Positions 34,133 through 44,739 of a stretch of DNA of 64,000 bases are shown here, piece after piece; positions within the stretch are counted from its first letter, which is position 1, and every line of letters begins with the position of its first letter. A program made the position numbers and the translations under genes. The stretch spans positions 62,001-126,000 of the forward strand of contig NZ_JAFCKB010000018.1 in assembly GCF_018130615.1 (NCBI RefSeq), read 5' to 3'. This DNA comes from Bradyrhizobium manausense. Its GTDB lineage: Bacteria > Pseudomonadota > Alphaproteobacteria > Rhizobiales > Xanthobacteraceae. The notes below the pieces were generated by a model. The model made no database searches. It was not told the origin of the DNA and was given only the letters and a program-made list of their open reading frames with translations.

Positions 34133-35754
34133 CACTGCGCTCCCACATAAACGGCCGGTACCGACGTTCCCGCCGTGGTCGCGAGGTTGAGGATCGGATA
34201 GCCGTAATTGGTGATGGTGAGCGCGATCATCAGCGCCACCCACAGGGCATGCGTGTTGAGTGCGACCGGCACGGTTGTCGGTTGGTGCACGGCCAGCGCA
34301 AAACGATAAGCACCGGCATCGATCTGCGGCGCACGCATGCCGCGGGCCAGGATCACGATGAACATGATGCCCGAGGCCAGCAGGACGAAGCCGCCGATGG
34401 CGGAGAACGTGACCGAGAGCGCCTGCGGCGCGATGGCGGGATCGCCGAAATCGAAATAGGCCATGCGGCGCGGCATGCCGAGAATACCGACCCAGTGCCA
34501 CGGGAAGGTCGTGACGATCATGCCGATGAACCACAGCCAGAGCTGGGTGCGGATCAGGCGGATGTCGATCAACTCGCGCCCGGTGAGGTGCGGCCACAGA
34601 TCATAAGCGATCGCAAAATACATGATCACGATGGCGCCGCCGAAGATCAGGTGGAAATGGCCGGTGATCCACTGCGTGTTGTGGATCGACGCATCGAGCT
34701 GATAGCTCATGTTGATGAGGCCGCCGGCGCCGCCGAAGCCGAGCATGATGAACGAGAAGGCCAGCGCCAGCATCATCGGATTGTCCCAGGGCAGGGCCCC
34801 GATCCAGCCGAACAGGCCGCGGCCGCCACGCAAGCGCGCCGCGATCTCGACCGAGGCGCAGATCGTGAACACGGTCAGCAGCGTCGGCAGCGCGACCAGC
34901 GCCGTGAAAGCCGAATGGATGAACTTGAAGCCGGCGCCGACCTGCGGATCGGCAAAGGTGTGGTGCATGCCGATCGGCATCGCCACCACCAGGAACAGGA
35001 TGAAGGAGATCCGCGCCATGGTGTCGGAATAGACACGGCCGCCGATCGCGCGCGGCACGATGGTGTAATAGGCGATGTAGGTCGGCATCAGCCAGAAATA
35101 GACGATGGCGTGCAGTGTCCAGGAGAAGAACACGCGCGCCAAGCCGGCATCGATCGTGTTCTTTAGCCCCGCCGCGACGGGAATGATCTGCAGCAGCAGC
35201 TCGAGCGCGGCGCCGACTGCGGTCCAGGCCCACAAATAAGAGCCCGCGACATTGGCGAACATCGCGAGCGGCACCGCCGCGCCGGGATGGGCCTTGCGCC
35301 AGACGCGCAGATTGATCGACATCAGCGCGACCCAGATCCAGGAGCCGACGACGACCAGTACGACGCCGAGATAGTAAAACAAATTGCCGATCAGCGGCGG
35401 ATAGAACGTATACAGCACCGAAGCACGGCCGAGCGCGATCGGGATCACCGCCATGACGCTGCCGATAACGATCAGCCAGAATCCGGTCCAGGCCCAGCGC
35501 ACGCCGATCAGGCGCTGCTCCAGCGCGGACTCGCTGATGGCATAACCAAAGCCCATCGCGACCAGGGTCGGGAACACATAGCCCATCACCGTGCCGTGCG
35601 CGGTGAGCGAGCGGTAATAGAGCTCGGGATTGGACAGCCACGTGCCAATCGGGCTGCGAATGAACATCTGCCAGGCGCCGAGCGTCAGCGCGATGCCGAA
35701 TACCGCGAAAGCGAGCCAGAAATGGGCAAGAATGAGCTTCCTATTGACCAACAC
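34132..35754 (-). CDS. cytochrome c oxidase subunit I, ba3-type (B-family haem-copper oxidase)
   Basis: Catalytic oxygen-reducing, proton-pumping subunit, 540 residues with about 13 membrane helices. Low-spin haem ligand His is in SLTAHGTVMGYVF. The CuB/Tyr segment is LHAIVYFWLMPTY, where His and Tyr four apart match the H-x3-Y crosslink pair of B-family (Thermus ba3) enzymes. The two CuB histidines are in IGMHHTFADP, and the haem a3 and second low-spin ligands are in TGHFHLIFG. The K-channel rather than D-channel pattern is expected of this family. It overlaps its neighbours at both ends. Such oxidases work at low oxygen. Confidence 0.92.
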   Translation of the reverse strand: MLVNRKLILAHFWLAFAVFGIALTLGAWQMFIRSPIGTWLSNPELYYRSLTAHGTVMGYVFPTLVAMGFGYAISESALEQRLIGVRWAWTGFWLIVIGSVMAVIPIALGRASVLYTFYPPLIGNLFYYLGVVLVVVGSWIWVALMSINLRVWRKAHPGAAVPLAMFANVAGSYLWAWTAVGAALELLLQIIPVAAGLKNTIDAGLARVFFSWTLHAIVYFWLMPTYIAYYTIVPRAIGGRVYSDTMARISFILFLVVAMPIGMHHTFADPQVGAGFKFIHSAFTALVALPTLLTVFTICASVEIAARLRGGRGLFGWIGALPWDNPMMLALAFSFIMLGFGGAGGLINMSYQLDASIHNTQWITGHFHLIFGGAIVIMYFAIAYDLWPHLTGRELIDIRLIRTQLWLWFIGMIVTTFPWHWVGILGMPRRMAYFDFGDPAIAPQALSVTFSAIGGFVLLASGIMFIVILARGMRAPQIDAGAYRFALAVHQPTTVPVALNTHALWVALMIALTITNYGYPILNLATTAGTSVPAVYVGAQ

Positions 35755-36307
35755 AGCTCAGCCTCCCACCAGCCTTGGCCCGGTTCGCGAAGTCGGTTTT
35801 GTCGACCACCTTGACCTTGCCCCACATCCCCTCATGACCGAAGGAGCAAAATTCCTGGCAGGGCATCAGATAATCGCCGGTTCTCGCAAAGCGCATCAAC
35901 TGCTCGGAGATGTAGCCCGGCACCAGCATGGTGTTGACGTTGGTGCCCTGGATCAGGATGCCGTGCACGACGTCGGCGCTGGTGGCGCGTAGCGTGATCG
36001 GCGTATCCACGGGCACCACGATGCAGGCCGGCGTGAAGGAATATTGCTGACCGATCGCGCGCACGGTCACATTGCCATTGGCCTCCAGCACGCTGCCGAG
36101 ATTACTCTCGACGAATTCGCCGGAGAGATGAATGCGCGATGGATCGGTGATCTCGACGCGCGGTTGCGGCATAGTCGCGCGATGGATGCCGGCGAACGCC
36201 GCCAGCAGCGCCATGGCCACGATGATGATCACTGCAATGGTGGCCCAGCGCCGCTCGACGCGGGCCGCGACCTCGACGCTGCTGCCATGGGCTTGCTCTG
36301 CACTCAT
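35741..36307 (-). CDS. cytochrome c oxidase subunit II, ba3-type (CuA)
   Basis: A 188-residue subunit with one N-terminal membrane helix (about residues 19-41) and a periplasmic cupredoxin domain. CuA ligands are all present: His in ADVVHGILIQG, then Cys, Glu, Cys, His and Met in CQEFCSFGHEGM. A single helix instead of two is typical of ba3-type subunit II. The ATG at 36307 overlaps the stop of the small upstream ORF (ATGA), and its end overlaps subunit I by 14 bases. It accepts electrons from cytochromes encoded in the same cluster. Confidence 0.92.
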   Translation of the reverse strand: MSAEQAHGSSVEVAARVERRWATIAVIIIVAMALLAAFAGIHRATMPQPRVEITDPSRIHLSGEFVESNLGSVLEANGNVTVRAIGQQYSFTPACIVVPVDTPITLRATSADVVHGILIQGTNVNTMLVPGYISEQLMRFARTGDYLMPCQEFCSFGHEGMWGKVKVVDKTDFANRAKAGGRLSCVGQ

Positions 36308-36480
36308 TGCAGCGATCCGCGCGGCAGGAAGACGAACAGATAGAACGCCAGCCACATCGCGACCACGCAGGCCGTGGCGATGCCGGCGAGCACGATCGCG
36401 CCTGATGGTCCTTGGGCAACGACCTCTTCGACGGCCTGTTCGGCGGCGGCTGGGCTGGTCGGCGGATCGGAGTTGAACAT
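36304..36480 (-). CDS. 58-residue single-helix protein, candidate ba3 oxidase small subunit (IIa-like)
   Basis: A short frame reading MFNSDPPTSPAAAEQAVEEV, then a membrane helix (about residues 28-52, IVLAGIATACVVAMWLAFYLFVF) and LPRGSLQ. Its TGA overlaps the subunit II ATG, and it lies inside the oxidase cluster, so co-translation is very likely. Position and topology match subunit IIa of Thermus ba3 oxidase, which supplies the helix that subunit II lacks. The functional call is inference from context, but coding status is well supported by the overlap and codon use. Confidence 0.75.
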   Translation of the reverse strand: MFNSDPPTSPAAAEQAVEEVVAQGPSGAIVLAGIATACVVAMWLAFYLFVFLPRGSLQ

Positions 36481-36499
36481 GACGGACCTCTGGCGCCTC

Positions 36500-37750
36500 T
36501 CAGTTCAGCGGTGCGGAGCGCAGCTCGTTGGCCCCGCGCGCCGAGACCGGCGTGCCGCGATTGCCCCAGGCGGTGCGGATGTAGGAGACGACGGCGGCGA
36601 CCTCGTTATCGGAGAGGAGGCCTGCGAACGGCGGCATGCCATAGGGCATTGGATTGCCCTTGGTGCCCGGCGGATAGCCGCCATTGAGCACCATGCGGAT
36701 CGGGTTGACCGCCGACTGCATCTCGATCGACTGGTTGTTGGCGAGCGGTGGCCAGTGCGGCGGCTTGCCTTCGCCTTGCATGCCATGGCAGCTCGCGCAA
36801 TTCTTGTCGTAAACGGTCTTGCCGAGGCTGATCAGCAGGCTGCTCTCGGTGTTCGGCAAGGTCGTGCTCGGAGGCGGCGGCGACGAGGCCTCCGCGATGC
36901 CCTTCAAGTACACCGCCATCGCCTTGGTGTCGGCATCGTTGAGATATTGCAGGCTATTGTGCACGACCTCGGCCATCGGGCCGTAGACCACGCCGCGTGC
37001 GGAAATGCCGGTCTGGAGCAGATCGGTGATGTCCTTGATGCTCCAATCGCCGAGACCCGCCTCACGGTTGGAGGTGAGGGAGGGCGCATACCAATTCTGC
37101 ATCGGGATCAGGCCGCCCTTGAAGGCGTCCGATTGCGACGTGCCGCCGAGCGCGTTGATCGGCGAATGGCACATGCCGCAATGGCCGAGACCTTCGACCA
37201 GATAGGCGCCGCGATTCCATTCGGCCGATTTGGTCGGATCGGGCTTGAACTCGCCCTCGCTGAAGAACAGCGTGCGCCAGCCCAGGATGAGCTGGCGGTT
37301 GTCGTAAGGAAATCGCAGCTCGTGCTCACGGTTTCGCTGGTTCACGGGCGGAATCGACTTCAAATAGGCGAAAATCGCATCGGTATCGGCGCGCGTGACC
37401 TTGGTGTAGGACGCGAACGGCATTGCCGGATACATCAATCCACCGTCCGGAAAACGGCCGTAATGCATCGACTTGTAAAAGTCTCCTGCAGTCCATTTGC
37501 CAATACCGGTCTCCCGATCCGGCGTGATGTTGGACGAATACAAAGTCCCGAAGGGTGTCGGCATGGCACGCCCGCCGGCAAAGGTTCGGCCTTCGGGCGC
37601 TGTGTGGCAAGCAATGCAGTCGCCCGCACGCGCCAGATATTCGCCGCGCGCGACGATGTCGCCGTCGCCAGGGCCGGTCTGCTGCGCCTGGACGCTCGAA
37701 CCCGCCAGGAGCAACAGCCATACGCCAAGGATTCGTGAGCACCAACGCAT
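36500..37750 (-). CDS. triheme cytochrome c (alcohol/gluconate dehydrogenase cytochrome-subunit type)
   Basis: A 416-residue periplasmic cytochrome. ATG 37750 has GAGGAG about six bases upstream and begins a signal peptide (ILGVWLLLLAGSSVQAQ). Three haem sites CIACH, CGMCH and CASCH define three cytochrome c domains, in the layout of the cytochrome subunit of membrane alcohol, aldehyde and gluconate dehydrogenases ('GEYLARAGDCIACHTAPEG', 'RGAYLVEGLGHCGMCHSP'). No dehydrogenase gene is nearby, so here it probably feeds the adjacent ba3-type oxidase. The donor is unknown. Confidence 0.9.
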   Translation of the reverse strand: MRWCSRILGVWLLLLAGSSVQAQQTGPGDGDIVARGEYLARAGDCIACHTAPEGRTFAGGRAMPTPFGTLYSSNITPDRETGIGKWTAGDFYKSMHYGRFPDGGLMYPAMPFASYTKVTRADTDAIFAYLKSIPPVNQRNREHELRFPYDNRQLILGWRTLFFSEGEFKPDPTKSAEWNRGAYLVEGLGHCGMCHSPINALGGTSQSDAFKGGLIPMQNWYAPSLTSNREAGLGDWSIKDITDLLQTGISARGVVYGPMAEVVHNSLQYLNDADTKAMAVYLKGIAEASSPPPPSTTLPNTESSLLISLGKTVYDKNCASCHGMQGEGKPPHWPPLANNQSIEMQSAVNPIRMVLNGGYPPGTKGNPMPYGMPPFAGLLSDNEVAAVVSYIRTAWGNRGTPVSARGANELRSAPLN

Positions 37751-37760
37751 CCCCGTCTCC

Positions 37761-38468
37761 TCAATCCGATTCACTTCCGCAGGCGAATGGCAGCACGTAC
37801 GTGCCCTTCGGCACCGGAGCAAGGTTCACGGGTGCCTGACGGCTCGCCAGCCACGCCGCAACCGCCGTGACGTCCTCCTCGGTGAGTCGGGCAGCGACCT
37901 GCTGCATGCAGTCCGGGGCCTTCGCGGTGCGGGTGCCATAGCGCCACGCTCCCAATTGCGCGCTGATGTAGTTCGGCCGCAGTCCGAGCAGACCCGGAAT
38001 TCCCGGCTCCATTCCGGTCAAGGTCGGGCCGTGGCAACTGCCGCACGCCGGTATCTGACGTTGAGGATCGCCGCGCGACACCAGTGACTGACCGCGTTGC
38101 AGCACCTCCTGGCTCGCATCGTTCGCTGCCACGGGCGGCAATGGCGGATGCTGATCCGCGAAATATTCTGCCATTTGCTGCAAGTACGGATCAGTCAGGA
38201 ATTCCAGCAGATAATTCATCGGCGGGTACTTCCGCCGCCCACTCTTGAACGCGAGGAGCTGGTTGTAGAGATAGCCTGATGGCTTGCCGGCAAGCCGCGG
38301 GAAATAGACGTCGCTGGTGCCTTCGCCCTTGTTGCCGTGACAGGGCGTGCAGGCCTCGACCCGTGCCGCCATCGTGTCGGGCGGCTGGTTCGCCGTTTGC
38401 GCAGCCGCACCATCAAAGGCGGCCAAAGTGACAATGACAGCGGTCGAGGCCGCGGCGCGAGCGAACAC
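37761..38468 (-). CDS. diheme cytochrome c, c4-like
   Basis: A periplasmic cytochrome with two domains carrying CTPCH and CGSCH, total about 235 residues. GTG 38468 is preferred because GGAGGG lies eight bases upstream and a signal peptide follows (AAASTAVIVTLAAFDGAAAQ); a TTG at 38486 would add six residues. The motif YNQLLAFKSGRRKYPPM in domain 1 is typical of c4-type cytochromes. It starts the six-gene oxidase cluster, ten bases before the triheme cytochrome start, and probably acts as an electron shuttle. Confidence 0.87.
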   Translation of the reverse strand: MFARAAASTAVIVTLAAFDGAAAQTANQPPDTMAARVEACTPCHGNKGEGTSDVYFPRLAGKPSGYLYNQLLAFKSGRRKYPPMNYLLEFLTDPYLQQMAEYFADQHPPLPPVAANDASQEVLQRGQSLVSRGDPQRQIPACGSCHGPTLTGMEPGIPGLLGLRPNYISAQLGAWRYGTRTAKAPDCMQQVAARLTEEDVTAVAAWLASRQAPVNLAPVPKGTYVLPFACGSESD

Positions 38469-38661
38469 GTCCGTCGCCCTCCACAAAGCTGGTCCGGTTG
38501 ATTCCGGATCACAACGTAGAGCGGCATTATTGCGCCAATATTTTCCAGCGCAAGATCAGACTCGACGACGATGGTCTGTCACATGGCTCGCGCGTGCGAA
38601 CCAAATCGAATTCGACAGAATGACATGCCTTTTTGAAAACTGGACATAACGCTGCGGTCCC

Positions 38662-38880
38662 GTGGCAGTTCCTGCCCGAGTGTTGCGTCTCAAGTTGCGC
38701 GACGATCCGCGTGTCGACGAGCGGGCCGCACCGTTGGTCAATGTATCGAAGGTGATCGCCGCCGATCCCGCCGCGCCTGTGGTGGAATTGACCGTCAGCG
38801 CGAAGGTAAAGCCGTCGGATCCCGATGCGGTCAGGCAGCGCATGCTGGATCATGCGACTGCGCTGCTGGCGGCGGCGTAA
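38662..38880 (+). CDS. small hypothetical protein (tentative)
   Basis: A 72-residue frame from GTG 38662. Third positions are GC-rich as in real genes of this genome, and the C-terminal half (DAVRQRMLDHATALLAA) is helical. No ribosome site is seen and no family is recognised. It fills the space between the oxidase cluster and the convergent cinA-like gene, ending seven bases from it. It could be spurious. Confidence 0.4.
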   Translation: MAVPARVLRLKLRDDPRVDERAAPLVNVSKVIAADPAAPVVELTVSAKVKPSDPDAVRQRMLDHATALLAAA

Positions 38881-38886
38881 AGCGCC

Positions 38887-39498
38887 TCAACCGCGCGGCG
38901 TTCGCGGCGGTCTGCGCTTGACGGCATGCCGGCGCGGCGAGCGCGTGACGCGGGGACGAAGCCTTGTCGCAGCGGTGGCGCGACGCGGCTTGGCCGCGGC
39001 TTGCGGCCCGCGGGCGAGCTCCATCAGCATGCGCAGCGCCTCGACCACCGAGCGCTGGCGCACGGCAGTGCGGCCGATCGCACCAAAACGCTGCTCACGA
39101 TGGATGATGCGACCGTCGCGCGCCGCGGCAGCGAAGTGCACGAGGCCGACCGGCTTGCCGGGCGTGGCGCCGCCGGGGCCGGCAATGCCGGTGATGGCAA
39201 CCGCGAGATCGACGCCGGCCCGCTCCAGTGCGCCGACCGCCATCGCGGTCGCGGTTTCCTTGCTGACGGCGCCGAAATGGGTGAGCGTGCCGGCCTCGAC
39301 GCCGAGCATCGCGCGCTTGGCGTCGTTGGAATAGGTGACGAAGCCGCGGTCGATGACGTCGGAGGAGCCGGGGATGTCAGTCAGGGCGCCGGCGACGAGA
39401 CCACCGGTGCAGGACTCGGCGGTCGCGATCGTCAGTTTGCGCATCCGGCACAGATCGAGCAGCGAGCGGGAGAGGGCGCGTGCGTCGCTGCCGCCCAT
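38887..39498 (-). CDS. CinA C-terminal domain family protein (nicotinamide-nucleotide amidase type)
   Basis: A 203-residue protein consisting of the CinA C-terminal (PncC) domain plus a tail. 'LTIATAESCTGGLVAGALTDIPGSS' carries the TAESCTGG signature, followed by FVTYSNDAKRAMLGV and AITGIAGPGG. PncC-type proteins deamidate nicotinamide mononucleotide to nicotinate mononucleotide in pyridine nucleotide recycling. The last ~40 residues are very basic (RPRVTRSPRRHAVKRRPPR) and not part of the domain, perhaps nucleic-acid binding or disordered. ATG 39498 overlaps the ispDF stop by about four bases, so it belongs to that operon. Confidence 0.87.
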   Translation of the reverse strand: MGGSDARALSRSLLDLCRMRKLTIATAESCTGGLVAGALTDIPGSSDVIDRGFVTYSNDAKRAMLGVEAGTLTHFGAVSKETATAMAVGALERAGVDLAVAITGIAGPGGATPGKPVGLVHFAAAARDGRIIHREQRFGAIGRTAVRQRSVVEALRMLMELARGPQAAAKPRRATAATRLRPRVTRSPRRHAVKRRPPRTPRG

Positions 39499-39502
39499 GG
39501 CC

Positions 39503-40684
39503 TTACGCGCTCCAGGGAAGGCGGATGGTGGCGCTCGCGGTGGCCGCGATGCCTTCCTCGCGACCGGTGAAGCCGAGCCGCTCACTGGTGGTCGCCTTCA
39601 CCGCGACGCGGGAGATGTCGACACCGGAGATCTCGGCGATGCGGGAGCGCATGACATCACGCAGGGGGCCGATCTTCGGCCGCTCGCAGATCATGGTGAC
39701 CTCGAGGTTGGCGACGCGGCCGCCGCGTGCCGTGACGCGCTCGATGGCATATTTCAGGAACTGGTCGGAGGAGGCGCCCTTCCACTTCGCATCGCTCGGC
39801 GGGAAGTGCGAGCCGATGTCGCCATCGGCGAGCGCGCCGAGGATGGCGTCGACCAGGGCATGCAAGCCGACGTCGCCGTCGGAGTGGGCGAGAAAGCCCT
39901 TGGTGTGCGGCACGCGCACGCCGCAGAGCATGAGGTGGTCGCCTTCGCCGAAGGCGTGCACGTCGTAGCCCGTGCCGGTCCTGATGTCGCCGAGCAGGCT
40001 GGCCAGGCGCGCTTCCTCGCGCACGAAATCTTCGGGAGTGGTGAGCTTCATATTGGCAACATCGCCTTCAAAGGTCGCAACCGTCAATCCCGCCCATTCG
40101 GCAATCGCGGCATCATCGGTGAAATCGCTGCGTCCGTCCTTCGCGGCGCGACGATGCGCGTCGAGGATGACATCGAAACGAAAGGATTGCGGCGTCTGCG
40201 CGATTCGCAGGCGCGCCCGGTCCGGCGTGTCCTCGACATCGCCGCTCTCGCTCGTGATCTTGATGGTGTCGGTGACGGGAACGACGGGGATCGCGGCGCC
40301 CGTGCGGCTTGCCGCCTCGATCGCGCGCGAGATCACGCCGGCCGAGACGAAGGGCCGCGCGGCGTCGTGGATCAGAACGATGTCGGGCTTGTGCCTGGCG
40401 AGGGCTTCGAGGCCGGCGAACACCGAAGCCTGGCGCGTCGCGCCGCCATTGGTCGGCGCCTCATGCTTGAGGCCCGCGACCGCTGCGGCGAACACGGCGC
40501 TGTCGTCAGGGTTCACCACCGGCTGCACGGCGAACACGTCAGGGTGGGTGCTGAAGGCCTCCATGGCGCGGTAGATCACGGGCACGCCGCCAATCTCTCG
40601 ATATTGCTTGGGACCACCGGCGCCCGCGCGCAGGCCACGTCCGGCCGCGACAAGAACGACTGCAGTGCGCTGTGATTTCGCCAT
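39503..40684 (-). CDS. ispDF: bifunctional IspD/IspF (MEP cytidylyltransferase / MEcPP synthase)
   Basis: Fused enzyme of the non-mevalonate isoprenoid pathway, 393 residues. The IspD part (about 1-230) starts [26 protein letters not shown], the nucleotide-binding loop, and has [10 protein letters not shown]. The IspF part (about 235-393) has the metal-site DxH in [33 protein letters not shown] and IGSHFPPSD. The fusion is typical of alphaproteobacteria. ATG 40684 is chosen because IspD similarity begins there; the frame is open about 44 codons upstream. It is divergent from the dusB-ntrBC operon. Confidence 0.95.
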   Translation of the reverse strand: MAKSQRTAVVLVAAGRGLRAGAGGPKQYREIGGVPVIYRAMEAFSTHPDVFAVQPVVNPDDSAVFAAAVAGLKHEAPTNGGATRQASVFAGLEALARHKPDIVLIHDAARPFVSAGVISRAIEAASRTGAAIPVVPVTDTIKITSESGDVEDTPDRARLRIAQTPQSFRFDVILDAHRRAAKDGRSDFTDDAAIAEWAGLTVATFEGDVANMKLTTPEDFVREEARLASLLGDIRTGTGYDVHAFGEGDHLMLCGVRVPHTKGFLAHSDGDVGLHALVDAILGALADGDIGSHFPPSDAKWKGASSDQFLKYAIERVTARGGRVANLEVTMICERPKIGPLRDVMRSRIAEISGVDISRVAVKATTSERLGFTGREEGIAATASATIRLPWSA

Positions 40685-40857
40685 AGGACTCAAATATTCA
40701 ACTGTTATGGGAAGCGTCGGGCGTGGGGAGATTGCCGGCATGCCTCTAGCACGGCAGGCCCGCAAAAAAAGGGGGTTTCCCGGGATTGTGGGAAACAGCA
40801 TTTTGCTGCACTGCACTTGAAAGATCTGCAGAACTGTCTAAACTGTAGGCATGACGC

Positions 40858-40886
40858 TTGACTGCACAAGAATTGTGCGCAAGATA
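40858..40886 (+). promoter_or_regulatory. Putative sigma-70 promoter with NtrC-type site in its spacer (dusB-ntrBC)
   Basis: TTGACT (40858-40863) and AAGATA (40881-40886) are 17 bases apart. The spacer contains GCACAA-GAA-TTGTGC (40864-40878), i.e. GCAC-N7-GTGC, the NtrC consensus. NtrC bound here would block polymerase, giving autorepression as known for ntrBC operons elsewhere. If this promoter is used, transcription starts near the ATG annotated at 40891. Confidence 0.55.
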
Positions 40887-40890
40887 AGCC

Positions 40891-41967
40891 ATGGCAGACG
40901 CGATGAGGCCCTGCCTTCTCAACGGGACAACTGTGACCGGCGCGGCAGTATCAGGCTCTAAGCCGTTGAAGATAGGCGATATTAGTGTCGCCACCCCGGT
41001 CTTCCTGGCACCGATGTCAGGGGTGACTGACTCGCCCGTCCGCCGGCTCGCCGCCGAGCTAGGGGCGGGTCTGGTCGTCTCTGAAATGACGGCCAGCGAT
41101 GAGCTCGCCAACGGACACCGCATGTCGCGGTTGCGCTGCGAAGCGACCGGAGTCGGGCCCCATGTCGTCCAGCTCGCCGGCTGCGAGGCGCGTTGGATGA
41201 CGGAAGGCGCCCGGATCGCCGAAGCCGAGGGCGCCGACATCATCGATATCAACATGGGCTGTCCGGCCCGCCATGTCACCGGCGGCCAGTCGGGCTCGGC
41301 CCTGATGCGCGATCTCGATCATGCCGTCAGCCTGATCGAGGCGACGATTGCCGCCGTGAAAGTTCCGGTGACGCTGAAGATGCGGCTCGGCTGGGACGAT
41401 CGCACCCGCAATGCGCCGGAGCTGGCGCGCCGCGCCGAGGCCGCCGGCATCAAGCTCGTCACCGTGCATGGCCGCACCCGCTGCCAGTTCTACAAGGGCG
41501 AGGCCGATTGGGATGCGATCCGCACAGTGCGCGATGCCATCTCCATTCCGCTCGTCGTCAACGGCGACATCACCACCCACGAGAAGGCGCTCGCGGCGCT
41601 CGAAGCCTCCGGCGCTGACGCCGTCATGATCGGCCGCGGCGCACAGGGCCAGCCATGGCTGCCCGGCCAGATTGGCCGGCGCCTGAAGGGCGGAGCGGCC
41701 GAAGCGACGCCCTCGCTCGAAACGCAGCTGCATTATGTCCGCACGCTCTATGAGGGCGTCTGTGCGCTCTACGGCCTGCGGGTCGGCCTGAAGCATGCGC
41801 GCAAGCATCTCGGCTGGGCACTCGATGTCGCGGCCGATGCGAGCGGTGCGTCAGCCGAGACACTGAAAGCCTGGCGCCAGAAGATCCTCACCTCCGAGGA
41901 TCCTGGCCTGGTCCACCGGTCACTGCAGGATGCCTTTGACGATTTTGCATGGAGCGCTGCTGCATGA
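40891..41967 (+). CDS. dusB: tRNA-dihydrouridine synthase B (NifR3)
   Basis: Flavin enzyme reducing uridine to dihydrouridine in tRNA D-loops. Up to 358 residues with '[31 protein letters not shown]' (FMN-site start), the catalytic-cysteine block [41 protein letters not shown] and '[17 protein letters not shown]'. It is the first gene of the classical rhizobial nifR3-ntrB-ntrC operon; ntrB overlaps its stop (ATGA). The true start is uncertain: the putative promoter ends only four bases before ATG 40891, so ATG 40903 or GTG 40933 may be used, and all lie upstream of the conserved fold. Confidence 0.93.
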   Translation: MADAMRPCLLNGTTVTGAAVSGSKPLKIGDISVATPVFLAPMSGVTDSPVRRLAAELGAGLVVSEMTASDELANGHRMSRLRCEATGVGPHVVQLAGCEARWMTEGARIAEAEGADIIDINMGCPARHVTGGQSGSALMRDLDHAVSLIEATIAAVKVPVTLKMRLGWDDRTRNAPELARRAEAAGIKLVTVHGRTRCQFYKGEADWDAIRTVRDAISIPLVVNGDITTHEKALAALEASGADAVMIGRGAQGQPWLPGQIGRRLKGGAAEATPSLETQLHYVRTLYEGVCALYGLRVGLKHARKHLGWALDVAADASGASAETLKAWRQKILTSEDPGLVHRSLQDAFDDFAWSAAA

Positions 41968-43133
41968 GCTCAGCCGCTGACCATCGCAAGCCGACCGACA
42001 GCGACGCGATCCTGGACGCGCTTCCCAATCCCGTGCTGATGATCGGGCCGGACGGCAAGATCGTCGCCGCCAACATCGCGACCGAAGCCTTCTTCGATAT
42101 CTCGACGCAATTTTTGAAGCGCCAGTCGCTGAAGGAGCTGGTGCCGTTCGGCAGTCCCTTGCTGGCACTGATCGACCAGGTGCGCTCGTCGAACTCGCCG
42201 GTGAATGAATACAAGGTCGATCTCGGCACGCCACGCATGGGCGGCGACCGCCAGGTCGATCTGCACGTTGCGCCGCTGACCGAGCGGCCCGGCCATATCG
42301 TGGTGATGCTCCAGGAACGCTCTATCGCCGACAAGATGGATCGGCAGCTCACCCATCGCAGCGCCGCCCGCTCGGTGATTGCGCTCGCCGCGATGCTCGC
42401 ACACGAGATCAAGAATCCGCTCTCCGGAATCCGCGGCGCAGCGCAACTGCTGGAACAGCAGGCCTCGCCCGAAGACCGCATGCTGACCCGCCTGATCTGC
42501 GACGAGGCCGACCGCATCGTGACGCTGGTCGACCGCATGGAAGTGTTCGGCGACGAGCGGCCGGTGGCGCGCGGCCCCGTCAACATTCATTCGGTGCTCG
42601 ATCACGTGAAGCGGCTGGCGCAGTCGGGCTTTGCCCGCAACATCCGTTTCATCGAGGACTACGATCCCTCGCTGCCGCCGGTGCTGGCCAACCAGGACCA
42701 GCTGATCCAGGTGTTCCTCAATCTGGTGAAGAACGCCGCCGAAGCGCTGATCGACGTGCCCGACGCCGAGATCCAGCTCACCACCGCGTTCCGCCCCGGC
42801 GTGCGCCTGTCAGTCCCCGGTCAAAAATCCCGGGTATCTCTGCCGCTTGAATTCTGCGTGAGAGACAATGGACCAGGCGTGCCGGACGATCTTCTGCCCA
42901 ACCTGTTCGATCCCTTCGTGACCACCAAGCAGACCGGCTCTGGCCTCGGTCTTGCTCTGGTCGCCAAGATCGTCGGCGATCACGGGGGCATCATCGAATG
43001 CGAGTCTCAGCCGCGCAAGACCACCTTCCGCGTGCTGATGCCGATGTTTTCGACATCGGCCAAGACCGCCGATCACAGCAGTCGCGACGGCTCTGCCGGG
43101 AAGTCGTCGTCTGTATCACAGGGGGCAAAATGA
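41964..43133 (+). CDS. ntrB: nitrogen regulation sensor histidine kinase NtrB (GlnL)
   Basis: Cytosolic kinase/phosphatase that phosphorylates NtrC under nitrogen limitation and is controlled by PII. 389 residues: PAS domain (about 15-115, [20 protein letters not shown]), HisKA with phospho-His in [19 protein letters not shown] (about 140), and HATPase with N-box [10 protein letters not shown] and G-boxes DNGPGVPDD and GSGLGLAL. No membrane segment, as expected. ATG 41964 overlaps the dusB stop and has GGAG nine bases upstream; ATG 41949 is possible. ntrC starts nine bases after its stop. Confidence 0.95.
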   Translation: MSSAADHRKPTDSDAILDALPNPVLMIGPDGKIVAANIATEAFFDISTQFLKRQSLKELVPFGSPLLALIDQVRSSNSPVNEYKVDLGTPRMGGDRQVDLHVAPLTERPGHIVVMLQERSIADKMDRQLTHRSAARSVIALAAMLAHEIKNPLSGIRGAAQLLEQQASPEDRMLTRLICDEADRIVTLVDRMEVFGDERPVARGPVNIHSVLDHVKRLAQSGFARNIRFIEDYDPSLPPVLANQDQLIQVFLNLVKNAAEALIDVPDAEIQLTTAFRPGVRLSVPGQKSRVSLPLEFCVRDNGPGVPDDLLPNLFDPFVTTKQTGSGLGLALVAKIVGDHGGIIECESQPRKTTFRVLMPMFSTSAKTADHSSRDGSAGKSSSVSQGAK

Positions 43134-43142
43134 GGATTAACG

Positions 43143-44585
<1,443 letters not shown>

Positions 44586-44596
44586 TTTCCCTCAAC

Positions 44597-44699
44597 GTCA
44601 TTTCGGGGGCGGTCCGTGGGACCGCACCCGGAATATCGAAATTGTCAGGCACAATTGCGCGCCATAGTTCGACGCGTCGTATCGCTCTGGAATAGCGGC
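44597..44699. repeat. Degenerate palindromic repeat after ntrC
   Basis: GTCATTTCGGG, the stem GCGGTCC-GTG-GGACCGC (44609-44625) and CACAATTGCGCGCC follow the layout of the repeat at 31034-31135, with many substitutions. The hairpin lies 24 bases after ntrC and may end the dusB-ntrBC transcript. The right edge is approximate. Confidence 0.45.
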
Positions 44700-44739
44700 C
44701 GTTTGGCACGGAATCCCCTCGGTCCGTCGTCGTTCGCGG

